Assembly: GCF_963682185.1 (NCBI RefSeq)
Contig: NZ_OY821667.1
Coordinates: forward strand, 558,001 to 622,000
Source: an uncultured Cohaesibacter sp.
GTDB taxonomy: Bacteria; Pseudomonadota; Alphaproteobacteria; Rhizobiales; Cohaesibacteraceae
Reading direction: 5' to 3'
Length of the DNA: 64,000 nt
Part shown: in pieces, positions 28,875 to 38,277 of the stretch
Layout: each line of letters opens with the position of its first letter
How positions within the stretch are numbered: position 1 is the first letter of the stretch
Translations under genes and position numbers: made by a program
Notes under the pieces: generated by a model
What the model was told of the DNA's origin: nothing
Database searches by the model: none
The model's input: the letters and a program-made list of their open reading frames with translations, nothing else

Positions 28875-28917
28875 AAGCGCGACCTGCGATTCCTCCCAAA
28901 GGCCGCGCTTTCTTTTT
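28875..28917 (+). terminator. Rho-independent terminator of the second L,D-transpeptidase gene
   Basis: AAGCGCG(A)CC pairs with GG(C)CGCGCTT around a 17-nt loop and is followed by TCTTTTT. Confidence 0.75.
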
Positions 28918-28946
28918 GCCCGATGGCGCCAACAGTTCAGCCCTTC

Positions 28947-29366
28947 CTAACGCAGCAGTTTGAGCGAACCGGTCAGCGATCTGATCCATTTCGATGGTCC
29001 AACCAAGCCGAGCCCGTCAATCTCCTCTTCTGCGAGATTGCGATCCGGAAATGAGGACTCATAGTCGGCATAGGCGTGCAGCGACCGGGCAAAGGCCGGG
29101 AAAGGAACGACATGCGCATCTTCATGTTTTTTCTCGAGAGCCTTCAGCAACAGACCTCCGATCGTCTCTTGCGAAGCCTGCAAAATGGGGACAGGCAAAC
29201 GTGAACTGACATTAATCGTCCGTCCAACGCTGTCGGTAAGGCTGCGAGCAGCCAAAATAGGTTGATTGCCTCCCAGCCCGATTGCAATGGCACTGGCGGT
29301 ATTGGCAATCAGACCGACAGGCATGTCTGGATTGATGATGATGGCAACACGTAAATCACTCTTCAT
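28947..29366 (-). CDS. DUF2000-domain protein
   Basis: A 139-residue cytoplasmic protein of the DUF2000 family, related in fold to peptidyl-tRNA hydrolase 2 but of unknown role. The opening VAIIINPDMPVGLIANTASAIAIGLGG is the family signature. TTG 29372 also opens the frame, but ATG 29366 is 10 nt behind AGGAGG. It is divergent from an Lrp-type regulator 133 bp away, a neighbour pair that suggests regulation by it. Confidence 0.85.
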   Translation of the reverse strand: MKSDLRVAIIINPDMPVGLIANTASAIAIGLGGNQPILAARSLTDSVGRTINVSSRLPVPILQASQETIGGLLLKALEKKHEDAHVVPFPAFARSLHAYADYESSFPDRNLAEEEIDGLGLVGPSKWIRSLTGSLKLLR

Positions 29367-29455
29367 GGTCAATAAGCCTCCTTTGACTTTTGGCCAAGTC
29401 TACCCGTGCAACCCAGAAATTTCCTGCCTTTAATTGCAATTCCGTGCCAATATAC

Positions 29456-29468
29456 GGTAGACTCTACC
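29456..29468. promoter_or_regulatory. Palindrome between the DUF2000 and Lrp genes
   Basis: GGTAGACTCTACC is a perfect 13-bp inverted repeat. A half-site GTCTACC recurs at 29397-29403, about 65 bp (six turns) away. Lrp-family proteins bind such spaced imperfect repeats, so this is a candidate autoregulatory site. Confidence 0.45.
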
Positions 29469-29499
29469 TGCTACTTAAATAATAACGAGAGAACTTACC

Positions 29500-29964
29500 G
29501 TGAGCCATTCTCCTGCCGACACACGCATCCTAAAAGCCTTACAAGAAGATGGCAGGCTGACCAATCAGGCCCTCGCCGAAGAGGTTGGCCTCTCTACATC
29601 CCCCTGCTGGCGCAAGGTTCGGCAGCTGGAAGACAGCGGCGTCATTGAGGGCTATTCAGCCCGCATCAACCGACGCGCCATTGGCTTGGGCGTACTGGCT
29701 TTCATCCGCGTAAAAATCGACAGCCACAGTGAGGAAGAATCCGAGCTATTCGCCCGTCAGGTGCAAACCCTTGAAAGCGTGGTTGCCTGCTATAGCCTCG
29801 CAGGGGATGCCGACTTTCTCTTGCAGGTGGTCGCCAAGGATCTTGATCATTACGCAGATTTCGCCATGAATGAAATCCGTCGACTGCCCCGCATCAAGGA
29901 AATGCAATCATCCATGGTGTTGCGAGAAATCAAGCCCTTCGATGGCTATCCGCTGGGGCAGTGA
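29500..29964 (+). CDS. Lrp/AsnC-family transcriptional regulator
   Basis: A 154-residue regulator. The N-terminal helix-turn-helix (ILKALQEDGRLTNQALAEEVGLSTSPCWRKVRQLEDSGVI) is followed by a RAM ligand domain (residues about 65-140), which usually binds amino acids and controls octamer assembly. It starts with GTG (VSHSPADTRIL). It is divergent from the DUF2000 gene. The effector is unknown. Confidence 0.9.
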   Translation: MSHSPADTRILKALQEDGRLTNQALAEEVGLSTSPCWRKVRQLEDSGVIEGYSARINRRAIGLGVLAFIRVKIDSHSEEESELFARQVQTLESVVACYSLAGDADFLLQVVAKDLDHYADFAMNEIRRLPRIKEMQSSMVLREIKPFDGYPLGQ

Positions 29965-29998
29965 AACATGTGAGCCGCCACGAGTTGAACAGGGGGTG

Positions 29999-30022
29999 AA
30001 AAGGGCCACAAACCGCCCTTTC
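29999..30022. terminator. Hairpin between convergent Lrp and FkbM genes
   Basis: AAAGGGC and GCCCTTT arms enclose an 8-nt loop between the two gene ends. No long T-run follows, so it is a modest terminator. Confidence 0.5.
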
Positions 30023-30042
30023 CCATACTCTGCTGGCCAGAC

Positions 30043-30753
30043 CTATTTTCTATGCCAATTTTCCCAAACGAACGTGTAGCACCAGCTTCTTTCATGGGTC
30101 TTTGACAAAGCATCAACAATGCTGTCCCGCTTGCTTTTGGCGCCTTTGATGAAGGTGTGAAACTGGATTTGATAGTCCTTGGCAATCGAAAGCATCTCAT
30201 GATGTGCCAGATACTCGAGCAGAGGAAATTCCCCTCCTTCAATATTGATCTTCATGAGATCAATCTCATCCACTTCAAGCTCTTGAATTACGCGATCAAA
30301 TGCACGCACTTCACAGCGAACGGTCTGCTTGCCTTCATGCTCGCAGTTGAGGAAAGAAGATCCATCAACACTATCGGAAAGCTCAAAACTGCCATCGATA
30401 TCAGACACACCATAATTCAGAGGAACGATCTGACTATTGTCCTTGAAGCGCTCCAGACATCTCTTGTAAAAATCCGGGTGGGGTTCGAATAGATAAATCT
30501 TGCAGCCATATTTATCATTGATGGCGGCAGCAAAGTCTCCGACATAACCGCCCAAGTCAAAAACAATCGAATCCTCGGTGAGATCGGGATAGTCCAACCT
30601 GAGGGTTTCATCCCCATGATCGGCAAACCAGCGGTCTACTTCTCGGGTAAATGCATCCTTGCGAATATGACGACGATAGAGCTTCCCTGGTTTTGCCAGC
30701 AGCTTCTTAACTCTTCTTTTGAGCCTGAACCATGTTGAGATTTGCGACACCAT
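30043..30753 (-). CDS. FkbM-family methyltransferase
   Basis: A 236-residue SAM-dependent O-methyltransferase of the FkbM type. IVFDLGGYVGDFAAAINDKYG binds SAM, IYLFEPHPDFYKRC is the acidic second strand, and EIDLMKINIEGGEFPLLEYL is the family hallmark. FkbM enzymes usually methylate sugars of surface polysaccharides or natural products; no such genes adjoin it, so the acceptor is unknown. A lysine/arginine-rich N-terminus precedes the domain. As a lone gene of this class it may have been acquired separately. Confidence 0.85.
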   Translation of the reverse strand: MVSQISTWFRLKRRVKKLLAKPGKLYRRHIRKDAFTREVDRWFADHGDETLRLDYPDLTEDSIVFDLGGYVGDFAAAINDKYGCKIYLFEPHPDFYKRCLERFKDNSQIVPLNYGVSDIDGSFELSDSVDGSSFLNCEHEGKQTVRCEVRAFDRVIQELEVDEIDLMKINIEGGEFPLLEYLAHHEMLSIAKDYQIQFHTFIKGAKSKRDSIVDALSKTHERSWCYTFVWENWHRK

Positions 30754-30856
30754 CCCCCCCCAAGGCCAACAGTTGGTACTTAGAGGCAGAATATCTAGAT
30801 TAAACCGTCAAGCTCAATTGGCCAAAAGACGCGGCATCCCGTGACACGCTCCCCCC

Positions 30857-30902
30857 AAAAAAAGAGCTACCCAGAACCGTGCCTTACACGAAACTGGGTA
30901 GC
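30857..30902 (-). terminator. Rho-independent terminator of guaA
   Basis: GGGCTACCCAG-type arms (GCTACCCAG/CTGGGTAGC) enclose about 19 nt, and the minus strand continues TCTTTTTTT. It lies about 80 bp past the guaA stop. Confidence 0.85.
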
Positions 30903-30980
30903 CCCGAACATCATCTTACTTTCAAAAGGCGAGGCAAATCATTGGAGCATCCTCCATACGATGCCTTGCCACTCTCGGTC

Positions 30981-32528
30981 TCATTCCCACTCAATCGTTC
31001 CAGGAGGCTTGGAGGTAACATCATAGACCACGCGGTTGATGCCCTTCACCTCGTTGATGATGCGGGTAGCTGCCTTGGAAAGGAAATCCATATCGAAATG
31101 GTAGAAGTCAGCGGTCATGCCATCAACCGAAGTGACCGCGCGCAAGGCGCAGACGAATTCGTAGGTGCGACCATCGCCCATGACACCCACGGTCTGAACC
31201 GGAAGCAGAACGGCAAAGGCCTGCCAGATGGCATCATAGAGACCAGCCTTGCGGATCTCATCAAGATAGATGGCATCGGCCTGACGCAGGATCTCCAGAT
31301 TCTCGCGTGAGATACCGCCCGGGCAGCGAATGGCAAGCCCCGGCCCCGGAAACGGATGACGCCCGACAAAACTTGCAGGCAACCCGAGTTCTTTCCCAAG
31401 AGCCCGAACCTCGTCCTTGAACAACTCACGCAGAGGCTCGACCAATTCCATATTCATGCGTTCTGGCAAACCGCCCACATTGTGGTGCGACTTGATGGTC
31501 ACCGAAGGTCCGCCGGTAAAGGACACAGATTCAATCACGTCCGGATAGAGCGTGCCCTGGGCCAGAAAATCCGCCCCGCCGATGCGATTGGCTTCATCTT
31601 CAAACACATCGATGAACAGGCCGCCGATAATCTTGCGTTTGCGCTCTGGATCAGTCTGCCCTTCAAGAGCGGAAATGAAGATTTCAGAGGCATCCACATG
31701 CACCAATGGAATATTGTAATGTTCGCGGAACAGGCCGACCACCTGCTCGCTCTCATTCTGGCGCATCAGGCCTGAGTCCACATAGATACAAGTCAGCTGA
31801 TCGCCGATTGCTTCATGAATCAACACAGCCGTGACAGATGAATCGACGCCACCAGAGAGGCCGCAGATGACTTTCTTGTCACCCACCTGATCCTGAATGC
31901 GCTTGATAGCAGCAGCGCGGAACTGAGCCATGGACCAATCCGCTTCACAGCCACAGATCTTATGCACGAAGTTGGAGAGCAGCTGCGCGCCATCTGGCGT
32001 ATGCACCACTTCCGGATGGAACTGCACACCATAGAAACGGCGCTCTTCGTCTGCAATCGCAGCAAATGGAGCCCCTTCAGATGTTGCGACAACCTCAAAG
32101 CCGGCGGGCAGACCGTCAACCCGGTCACCGTGGCTCATCCAGACCTGATGGCTGGAGCCAAGATCCCAAACACCATCAAACAGCGGGCTCTTTTCCTTCA
32201 CGGTAACAAAGGCGCGCCCATATTCGCGGTGATCAGGGCTTTCAACCGTGCCGCCAAGCTGCAGACACATCGCCTGCTCGCCATAGCAAATACCCAGAAT
32301 GGGAATGCCTGCGCTGAAGATAACCTGAGGTGCTCGAGGAGACCCGATGTCAACGGTTGACGCTGGCCCACCCGAGAGAATGATACCGTCCGGCTTGATC
32401 TCGTTGAAAGCCTGTTCCGCGCTCTGAAATGGCACAATCTCGGAATAGACCCCCGCTTCGCGTACCCGTCGGGCAATAAGCTGAGTGACCTGAGATCCAA
32501 AGTCGATAATGAGAATCTTGTCCGTCAT
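30981..32528 (-). CDS. guaA: GMP synthase (glutamine-hydrolysing)
   Basis: Amidates XMP to GMP with glutamine and ATP, the last step of guanine nucleotide synthesis. An N-terminal class I amidotransferase has the nucleophile in GICYGEQAM and the partner histidine in [10 protein letters not shown]. The ATP-pyrophosphatase motif is [14 protein letters not shown], and the C-terminal dimerisation domain ends in [17 protein letters not shown]. The length of 515 is usual. guaB, the preceding pathway enzyme, is at 43033 in this window. Confidence 0.96.
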   Translation of the reverse strand: MTDKILIIDFGSQVTQLIARRVREAGVYSEIVPFQSAEQAFNEIKPDGIILSGGPASTVDIGSPRAPQVIFSAGIPILGICYGEQAMCLQLGGTVESPDHREYGRAFVTVKEKSPLFDGVWDLGSSHQVWMSHGDRVDGLPAGFEVVATSEGAPFAAIADEERRFYGVQFHPEVVHTPDGAQLLSNFVHKICGCEADWSMAQFRAAAIKRIQDQVGDKKVICGLSGGVDSSVTAVLIHEAIGDQLTCIYVDSGLMRQNESEQVVGLFREHYNIPLVHVDASEIFISALEGQTDPERKRKIIGGLFIDVFEDEANRIGGADFLAQGTLYPDVIESVSFTGGPSVTIKSHHNVGGLPERMNMELVEPLRELFKDEVRALGKELGLPASFVGRHPFPGPGLAIRCPGGISRENLEILRQADAIYLDEIRKAGLYDAIWQAFAVLLPVQTVGVMGDGRTYEFVCALRAVTSVDGMTADFYHFDMDFLSKAATRIINEVKGINRVVYDVTSKPPGTIEWE

Positions 32529-32931
32529 GCGTCCCTTTCCCTAAAGCCTAAAAGCTGGCCAAAACAGCCTTAGTAAAATTATTCCCCCCTCTTATGCTGA
32601 AGCCATGCCAAAGGCAATCTCTCATACGGCTTTTTGCAGGGGTGCGCGGCCAAAAATGCTGATTTTTCCAAGAGCAGAAGCATCTCACTTAGCCAAAGAG
32701 CATGCAAATCCGACCCAAACCGATCCTCCGCCCTTCAGCCGCCCATCGCAATCGACAAAAAGACCATCAGGATCAGAATATTTGCAGCAAGGATCAGGAG
32801 CCACAAACTCAAGCGCAAAAAGAGGAGCAATAGGGAAAACAGCATCAACACGCGCAGGAACTCCAGCCGAACCTCAGACCACCATCAGCTCAGAAGAAAC
32901 AACGCAAAAAAGGCCAAAGAAGGGAGACACC
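32529..32931. other. Intergenic region between marR and guaA
   Basis: About 400 bp hold only a possible short membrane ORF (32735-32851, minus). The long plus-strand frame 32605-33528 is low-complexity here and otherwise a shadow of marR. No riboswitch is recognisable before guaA. Confidence 0.4.
32735..32851 (-). CDS. Possible 38-residue hydrophobic membrane peptide
   Basis: A short minus-strand ORF starts with GTG at 32851 (GGAG lies 9 nt upstream; an ATG is in frame at 32845) and ends with TGA at 32735. Its product is almost entirely hydrophobic (LFSLLLLFLRLSLWLLILAA then ILILMVFLSIAMGG), enough for one membrane-spanning helix. It lies between marR and guaA in their direction. Nothing resembling it is known to me, and a T-rich stretch can give such a frame by chance. 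Confidence 0.3.
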   Translation of the reverse strand: MLMLFSLLLLFLRLSLWLLILAANILILMVFLSIAMGG

Positions 32932-33507
32932 TTAGCGCAAGGATTTCAGCAGCTGGGAAAGACGAATGCGGTCCTGCACATTCATGCCTTTCAGAAACTC
33001 GATCTCCATGTCCATCACATAGTGACCAATTTCAGACGCAATATCACGGCCCTTCTTCGTGGTTTTGAGCACCACAAGCCGCTTGTCCTGCTTGTTCACG
33101 TCGCGCTTGATGAATTTGCGATCCGTCAACCGCTTGGCCGCACGGGAAACGGCGACGGTATCGAGCAAGGTGCGCGGCTCGATCTCGCGCACGGAAACAG
33201 CGCCATCCCGCGCCAGACTGGCAAGCACCTGCCATTCGGCTATGCTCATATCCCACTCATCATGCAGCACGCGGCTGATGCGGCGCGAAATGCCCTGAGC
33301 CACTTCAAGAATGCGATAGGGGAGAAAATTCTCGAGTGTAAACGCCTCTTCGTTGGCAAGCGCCGTGGCTGGCGACACCTTCTTTTTCGATTTGGCAGGC
33401 TTGGCGCTGGCCTCGTCCTCTCCCGGCTTGAGCTGGGTTTTCTGAGGGGCCAGATCCGGCAAGCTGTCGAACATGGAAACCTGAATGGCATCACCAGATT
33501 TGGACAT
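32932..33507 (-). CDS. MarR-family transcriptional regulator
   Basis: A 191-residue regulator. About 45 polar residues with a Lys-rich segment (KPAKSKKKVSP) precede a winged helix-turn-helix (MSIAEWQVLASLARDGAVSVREIEPRTLLDTVAVSRAAKRL). Wing residues NKQDKRLVVLKTTKKG are typical of MarR. The N-terminal extension is unusual in length for the family. It lies 121 bp behind rsmB on the same strand. The ligand and targets are unknown. Confidence 0.87.
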   Translation of the reverse strand: MSKSGDAIQVSMFDSLPDLAPQKTQLKPGEDEASAKPAKSKKKVSPATALANEEAFTLENFLPYRILEVAQGISRRISRVLHDEWDMSIAEWQVLASLARDGAVSVREIEPRTLLDTVAVSRAAKRLTDRKFIKRDVNKQDKRLVVLKTTKKGRDIASEIGHYVMDMEIEFLKGMNVQDRIRLSQLLKSLR

Positions 33508-33628
33508 ACTTCATTTCACTCGTTATGATTCTTGAACATACCATATTCTCATACACCAGCCCTCGCCAAGCTTCAATTCACTGGATATGAAATTCCAACA
33601 AGTATCTGAATTCGCCGAACGAATAGAA

Positions 33629-34924
33629 TCAGTCGGGACGATATTCCATCACAGAGAAGAAGAAGCCATCCGTCTCGGTCGATTGCGGCGTCAAGGTTAC
33701 GCTCATCATATCCGAAGACCATGGCTTGGGCGCATCAAAGCCAAACATGTCCTGCCAGACCTCACCGGCCGAGACCAGCTCGAAGTCAGGATTGTTGGCA
33801 ATGAAGTGATAGATCTGCTCCTCATTTTCTGCCGCCAGAACCGAGCAGGTGATGTAGACCAGAAAGCCACCCGGACGCACGAACTGGCGCGCCTGCGCCA
33901 GAGCAATCTGCTGCTCCTCGACGCGCTTATCCAGTTGCTCTTCTGTCAGTTTCCATTTGGTTTCCGGCCTGCGACGCCAGGTGCCGGTCCCCGTACATGG
34001 CGCATCCACGACAACCCGGTCCATACGCCCGATAAGATCATCAAGCGCACCCTCGTTTGGGGTACGGGATTGAACATTGCGCACGCCTGCTCGGGTCAGC
34101 CGATCAACAATCGGGGCCAGACGGGAGGCATCGATATCAAAGGCATAGATCTGCCCCTTATTCTCCATCTGCGCGGCCATGGAGAGTGTCTTGCCACCGC
34201 CGCCAGCGCAATAGTCCAACACCTGATCGGATTTCTTGGGAAAGATCAGACTGGAGACAATCTGGCTGCCCTCATCCTGAATTTCATAAAAGCCCTTGCG
34301 GAAGGCCGGATCGCCCTGAATGTTCGGCTGGCGATAGTCCCCACCCTTGGGCGCAAAACGCAGGCAATCGGCGCTCAGCTTGGTGCGCTTGGGGTTGAAG
34401 CGCGAAAGCTCCTTCTCCACCTTGCCAATATCGGCCTTGAGGCGATTGACGCGAATATCAACCGGAGGGCGGCGCGCGAAAGCCTTGGCCTCCAACAACG
34501 CTTCATCCTCGAAGGTCTCCATAAAGGTGCCTTCAAGCCATTCGGGGATATCTCCCTTCACCCAGAAGGGCGCATCCTTGAGCGACTTGGCTTCAATGGC
34601 TGCCACTTCGCTTTGTGTCAAAGCTTCGGGTGCATGGCTATCATCGGCAATCAAACCCGCCAATTGATCGGCGGTATGGTTCCAGTCAAACGCCAGCGCA
34701 GCAAGCCCCAGCGCGCGCGGCGTATCCTCCCCCATGCGCCATGCATGAGACGCCCTTTTTCGAAGAGCATCATAGACGATATTGCCAATCGCGGATCGAT
34801 CACCCGATCCGGCAAACCGATGCGTCCGCCCCCAATCCTTGAGCGCCTCGGCGACGGGACGTTTGCGGCCCTCCACTTCTTCGAGCACCTCAATTGCGGC
34901 TTGCAGACGACCACCCAGTTTCAT
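33629..34924 (-). CDS. RsmB/NOP-family RNA (cytosine-5) methyltransferase
   Basis: A 431-residue SAM-dependent m5C RNA methyltransferase. An N-terminal NusB-like helical part is followed by the catalytic domain with LDYCAGGGGKTLSMAAQM (SAM site), motif IV DAPCTGTGTWRRRPE and the nucleophilic cysteine in VYITCSVLAAENEEQ. The usual target is position 967 of 16S rRNA, but alphaproteobacteria carry several paralogues, so the symbol rsmB is not assigned. A gene of this type close to guaA is a familiar arrangement in rhizobia. Confidence 0.9.
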   Translation of the reverse strand: MKLGGRLQAAIEVLEEVEGRKRPVAEALKDWGRTHRFAGSGDRSAIGNIVYDALRKRASHAWRMGEDTPRALGLAALAFDWNHTADQLAGLIADDSHAPEALTQSEVAAIEAKSLKDAPFWVKGDIPEWLEGTFMETFEDEALLEAKAFARRPPVDIRVNRLKADIGKVEKELSRFNPKRTKLSADCLRFAPKGGDYRQPNIQGDPAFRKGFYEIQDEGSQIVSSLIFPKKSDQVLDYCAGGGGKTLSMAAQMENKGQIYAFDIDASRLAPIVDRLTRAGVRNVQSRTPNEGALDDLIGRMDRVVVDAPCTGTGTWRRRPETKWKLTEEQLDKRVEEQQIALAQARQFVRPGGFLVYITCSVLAAENEEQIYHFIANNPDFELVSAGEVWQDMFGFDAPKPWSSDMMSVTLTPQSTETDGFFFSVMEYRPD

Positions 34925-35329
34925 GTCACACCATCCTAAATCAGTCTATCGGCGGAATGCCCCGCCTTTGGAGAATTGGGTGTAAACGATCAAGCGCCAG
35001 AGTCCAAGCCTGCTTTTGCCAGTTTTTGGCCTGCACAGGCAGTTATAATCAGGAATATTTCAATTGAAACGGTCGCATGTTTTCCATAAGTGCATAACAC
35101 GCCCATCAGCAACCACCTCCCCTGCACGCAAGCAAAGCGCATCTCGCACTGACATGAGCAGGCGCAGCAGAAGGAGCGAACAACAGCAGCAACTTCTTAC
35201 AACCCAAAGACAAAGATCTGTGCATAAGCGCAAGAACCTAGAAGCGCTTTAAGCGACCATACACCAAGCCAATGGCGAAATAGCGAGATCTCAATCCTGG
35301 AATAATTATATTCAGAAAGTGCAAATCAG
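34925..35329. other. Divergent intergenic region, no gene seen
   Basis: This gap lies between rsmB-type (minus) and the OpgC-like gene (plus). A TATAAT sequence occurs near 35045. The small frame 35064-35252 gives a basic low-complexity product from a TTG start and is not convincing. Confidence 0.4.
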
Positions 35330-36448
35330 ATGGAAATATCTGCCCAATCGACCCGCTGGAACGGAATGGATTTTGCACGCGCGGTATTGATGATCTTGGG
35401 ACTATTTTTCCATGCTGGGCAGTTTTATGGCACAGGAAACAACTGGCTCATTATTTCAGATGAAACAACACCCATCGTCAACGGTTTCAACTTTCTCATC
35501 CATAGCTTTCGCATGGAAGCATTCTACCTGATCGCGGGCTTTTTCTTTGCGCTGGTGATGGAGAAGCGACGCCCGAATTTTTTAAGAGATCGCCTTGTGC
35601 GCATAGCGGTCCCTCTATTCGTCTGCGGAGCGCTCATCAATCCAGTTATGCATTATTCTGTCTATGGTTATGACTATGTCATTGCCAAAGATTATATTAT
35701 CAAAGGCGAATGGCTGTCCCATCTCTGGTTTCTCGGCAACCTCACCATCTACATTCTGATCTCCATCCCCATATGCACCCTGATCCGCGAAAAACTCAGG
35801 TTAAACAGATTTCATTTATTCATTCTCATGGTCTTTGTCGTACCATTCATCGCAGCCTGCCTGAATTTCATCGCCAACCGGATATTCCCGGAAAAATTCC
35901 TATTTGTTGCGCCGGAATCATTCTTTGATTATTTGCCTTACTACGCCTTGGGCATGGTCTGCTTTTACAACAAAGCAGAGTTCACAAAACTTCTAAGCAT
36001 GCAGAGCTTTGCTGTTGCGTTGGTAATGGCCGCTCTGATGATTTCCGCCAAAGAGCTGCTAGATATCTACGAGCAGACGCTTCTTTCCAAGATCGACTAC
36101 GCTCTCCTGCGCGGCCCAATGATTCTCCTGTCGCTGTCCTTCCTGATTGTCGTCGGAAACAGGGAGAGCAGGATCGTGAGAAGCTTTTCCGATTCCAGCT
36201 ACACCATCTATCTACTTCACCTGCCGATATTTGTATTACTTTACAAAGCCTTGTTCCAATATATCCACCTTGGCGCCTTGACTGAATATACTCTGCTGAT
36301 CGCGATAACCTACGCGCTTTGCTATGCAATCCATATCTATGTCATCAAGCAAAACAAGCTGCTGGGCCTTGCCTTCAATGGCAAACCATTCAGCCTGAAA
36401 GACCACTCGATTTTAGGAAGAAAGCTACATCACAAGGGCTGCGATTAA
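35330..36448 (+). CDS. OpgC-like membrane acyltransferase
   Basis: A 372-residue acyltransferase-3 family protein with about ten membrane helices. The N-terminal pattern resembles OpgC/MdoC: DFARAVLMILGLFFHAGQFYG, HSFRMEAFYLIAGFFFALVMEKR, LRDRLVRIAVPLF and SHLWFLGNL. OpgC adds succinyl groups to osmoregulated periplasmic glucans in E. coli. The glucan genes opgG and opgH lie 3 kb downstream, which supports this role, but four unrelated genes intervene. Other acyltransferase-3 proteins decorate lipopolysaccharide, so the substrate is a moderate inference. Confidence 0.8.
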   Translation: MEISAQSTRWNGMDFARAVLMILGLFFHAGQFYGTGNNWLIISDETTPIVNGFNFLIHSFRMEAFYLIAGFFFALVMEKRRPNFLRDRLVRIAVPLFVCGALINPVMHYSVYGYDYVIAKDYIIKGEWLSHLWFLGNLTIYILISIPICTLIREKLRLNRFHLFILMVFVVPFIAACLNFIANRIFPEKFLFVAPESFFDYLPYYALGMVCFYNKAEFTKLLSMQSFAVALVMAALMISAKELLDIYEQTLLSKIDYALLRGPMILLSLSFLIVVGNRESRIVRSFSDSSYTIYLLHLPIFVLLYKALFQYIHLGALTEYTLLIAITYALCYAIHIYVIKQNKLLGLAFNGKPFSLKDHSILGRKLHHKGCD

Positions 36449-36609
36449 CCAAAAGAAATTGGCCAAAGCCTCAAAGTCTTTCAGACTTCTCACTGCTAGC
36501 ACCTCAAATTGGCAACAAAATCATTTGAAACGAAAAGAATCTAAATCATCCAGGATAGACCTTTAAGTCAACATTTTAGACCAAAAGGCCAGCTCCGTAG
36601 CCTCGCCCC

Positions 36610-37581
36610 TCAAAACCATTTGAGCCATTTGAAGAGCAGCAGCTGAAGTGCCACGATCATCGTGAGCATGCCCACAAAGATCCAGAAGGCATAGCCAGAA
36701 TCCGCACCGGGAATGCCAGCCACATTGATCCCCAAGAGCCCCGTCAAAAACCCCAAAGGCATGAAAATGGCAGCAATCATGGAAAGGATATACATATGTT
36801 TGTTAAGCCTGTCGGCCTGCACATGCGCGATTTCATCCTTGACGATCTGCGCGCGCTCACGAATGGCATCCAGATCTTCTACATAGCGCGTCAGGTGGTT
36901 ATAAACCTCCTGCAAATGGCGCCGATGGGTATTGTTCAGCCACTCGAAATCCGCCATGCGCAGATGATCTATGGCTTCCCGCTGAGGCGCCATATAACGC
37001 CGGAACATGATCGCCTGAATGCGCACATCGGTGATCGCGCCCCTCAAGTCAGGATTGCTCTGCTCAAGCACCTGTTCCTCGATATCATCGGCCCTATCAT
37101 CAAGAGCCGTCAGGATAGGTTCCATGCGAGCAAAAAGCCGCTCGCAAAGCATGGATAGAAAATGCCCCGTATCGCGCGGCCCATTGCCTGCCAAAAGCCG
37201 CGCTTCAATATCACCCGCAGCCCGGATACGGGTACGGCTAACCATGACGATCCTTGTCTCTTCGACCCAAAGACAGATGGACACCATATCTTCGGGGTCT
37301 GCATTCTCATTTAGATTGACGCCGCGCAACACCAGCAAGGCTCCGTGCCCGATTTGCGTCATGCGCGGGCGGCTCTCTTCATCCAGAAGAGCGCCTATAA
37401 TGAAAGGATCAAGAGACGAAATTTCATCTTCAAGACAACGCATTGCGGACGGATCATTTCCATCAAGATGAATCCAGACGAGCCCGTCAGCCCTGTCTGC
37501 CTTGGAGATGTGATCTGCAGGCAAGGCCGAGGCGCCCCCTTGCCCATCCAGCAGATAAGCCCGCAAAACGTGATCTGACAT
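36610..37581 (-). CDS. zntB: ZntB-type CorA-family zinc/metal transporter
   Basis: A 323-residue member of the CorA superfamily. A long cytoplasmic helical funnel leads to two C-terminal membrane helices with the pore-mouth motif GLLGINVAGIPG; ZntB proteins carry GxN in this IN form where CorA has GMN. ZntB moves zinc across the inner membrane, probably as a proton-coupled importer according to more recent work. The frame opens at 37596, but ATG 37581 follows AGGAAAG. It is monocistronic as far as visible. Confidence 0.87.
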   Translation of the reverse strand: MSDHVLRAYLLDGQGGASALPADHISKADRADGLVWIHLDGNDPSAMRCLEDEISSLDPFIIGALLDEESRPRMTQIGHGALLVLRGVNLNENADPEDMVSICLWVEETRIVMVSRTRIRAAGDIEARLLAGNGPRDTGHFLSMLCERLFARMEPILTALDDRADDIEEQVLEQSNPDLRGAITDVRIQAIMFRRYMAPQREAIDHLRMADFEWLNNTHRRHLQEVYNHLTRYVEDLDAIRERAQIVKDEIAHVQADRLNKHMYILSMIAAIFMPLGFLTGLLGINVAGIPGADSGYAFWIFVGMLTMIVALQLLLFKWLKWF

Positions 37582-37690
37582 GCAGTCTTTCCTCAAACCG
37601 ATTCAACATGCTTCCACCTTAACCCTTGTGTCTTACATTTTCATCAAGAGCCGGGGATGACTGAGGAAATGACTTTGATCGCTCAGCCTC

Positions 37691-38182
37691 TCAGGCAGGT
37701 TTGAACGTCATCGCGACGCCGTTGATACAGTGGCGTTTGCCAGTCGGTTGAGGGCCATCATCGAATATATGTCCAAGATGCCCGCCACAATTGCTGCAAT
37801 GCACCTCGGTTCGGGTCATGAAAAAGCTTCGGTCCTCTTTTGTGCCGACAGCACCAGCCAACGCTTCATAGAAACTGGGCCATCCGGTACCACTGTCATA
37901 TTTGGCCTCGGAGGAATAGACCGCCTGGTCACATCCGGCGCAATGAAAGACTCCAGCACGTTTTTCATCATTGAGCGGGCTGGTGAAAGCCCGTTCTGTT
38001 CCCTCCTCGCGCAGAACGTCAAATTGCTTCTTTGTCAATTTTTCACGCCATTCCGCTTCGCTTAGTTTCAAGGGAAATGACTCCATTTCAGTCGCATGCG
38101 AGCGTCTTTCAAAGAGCGAACCGACAGCAGCGGCTCCGACAAGAGCCGCAGCACCAGAGAGTAGAAATCGACGTCTTTCCAT
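37691..38182 (-). CDS. msrB: Peptide-methionine (R)-S-oxide reductase, Tat-exported
   Basis: Reduces methionine-R-sulfoxide in oxidised proteins. The catalytic cysteine is C152 (GKRHCINGVAM), and zinc is held by C81/C84 and C129/C132. The N-terminus MERRRFLLSGAAALVGAAAV is a twin-arginine-type signal, so the enzyme should act in the periplasm; most MsrB proteins are cytoplasmic. It lacks an obvious second resolving cysteine beyond the usual ones. The adjacent fasciclin gene lies upstream on the same strand with a hairpin between. Confidence 0.9.
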   Translation of the reverse strand: MERRRFLLSGAAALVGAAAVGSLFERRSHATEMESFPLKLSEAEWREKLTKKQFDVLREEGTERAFTSPLNDEKRAGVFHCAGCDQAVYSSEAKYDSGTGWPSFYEALAGAVGTKEDRSFFMTRTEVHCSNCGGHLGHIFDDGPQPTGKRHCINGVAMTFKPA

Positions 38183-38235
38183 AGCGAATAAGCCTTTCCT
38201 CGATTTAAAAATTCAGGTCGTTAAATCAGCACCAG

Positions 38236-38258
38236 CCGGGAGCGCAAATGCGCTCCGG
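38236..38258 (-). terminator. Hairpin between the fasciclin gene and msrB
   Basis: CCGGGAGCGCA and TGCGCTCCGG pair with one bulged G around a 2-nt loop, 20 bp past the fasciclin stop. The following T-content is low, so it may attenuate rather than end transcription into msrB. Confidence 0.5.
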
Positions 38259-38277
38259 CCAGCAGGGGGCGAGCCCT

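Noticed and set aside
32605..33528. 307-codon plus-strand frame over marR
   Set aside because: The second half is the antisense of a clear MarR gene and the first half is low-complexity; no ribosome site.
33587..34939. 450-codon frame opposite the RsmB-type gene
   Set aside because: A long shadow frame antisense to a clear methyltransferase with catalytic motifs.
35064..35252. 62-codon plus-strand frame
   Set aside because: TTG start, basic Gln/Arg/Ser-rich product, no recognisable family; probably chance.
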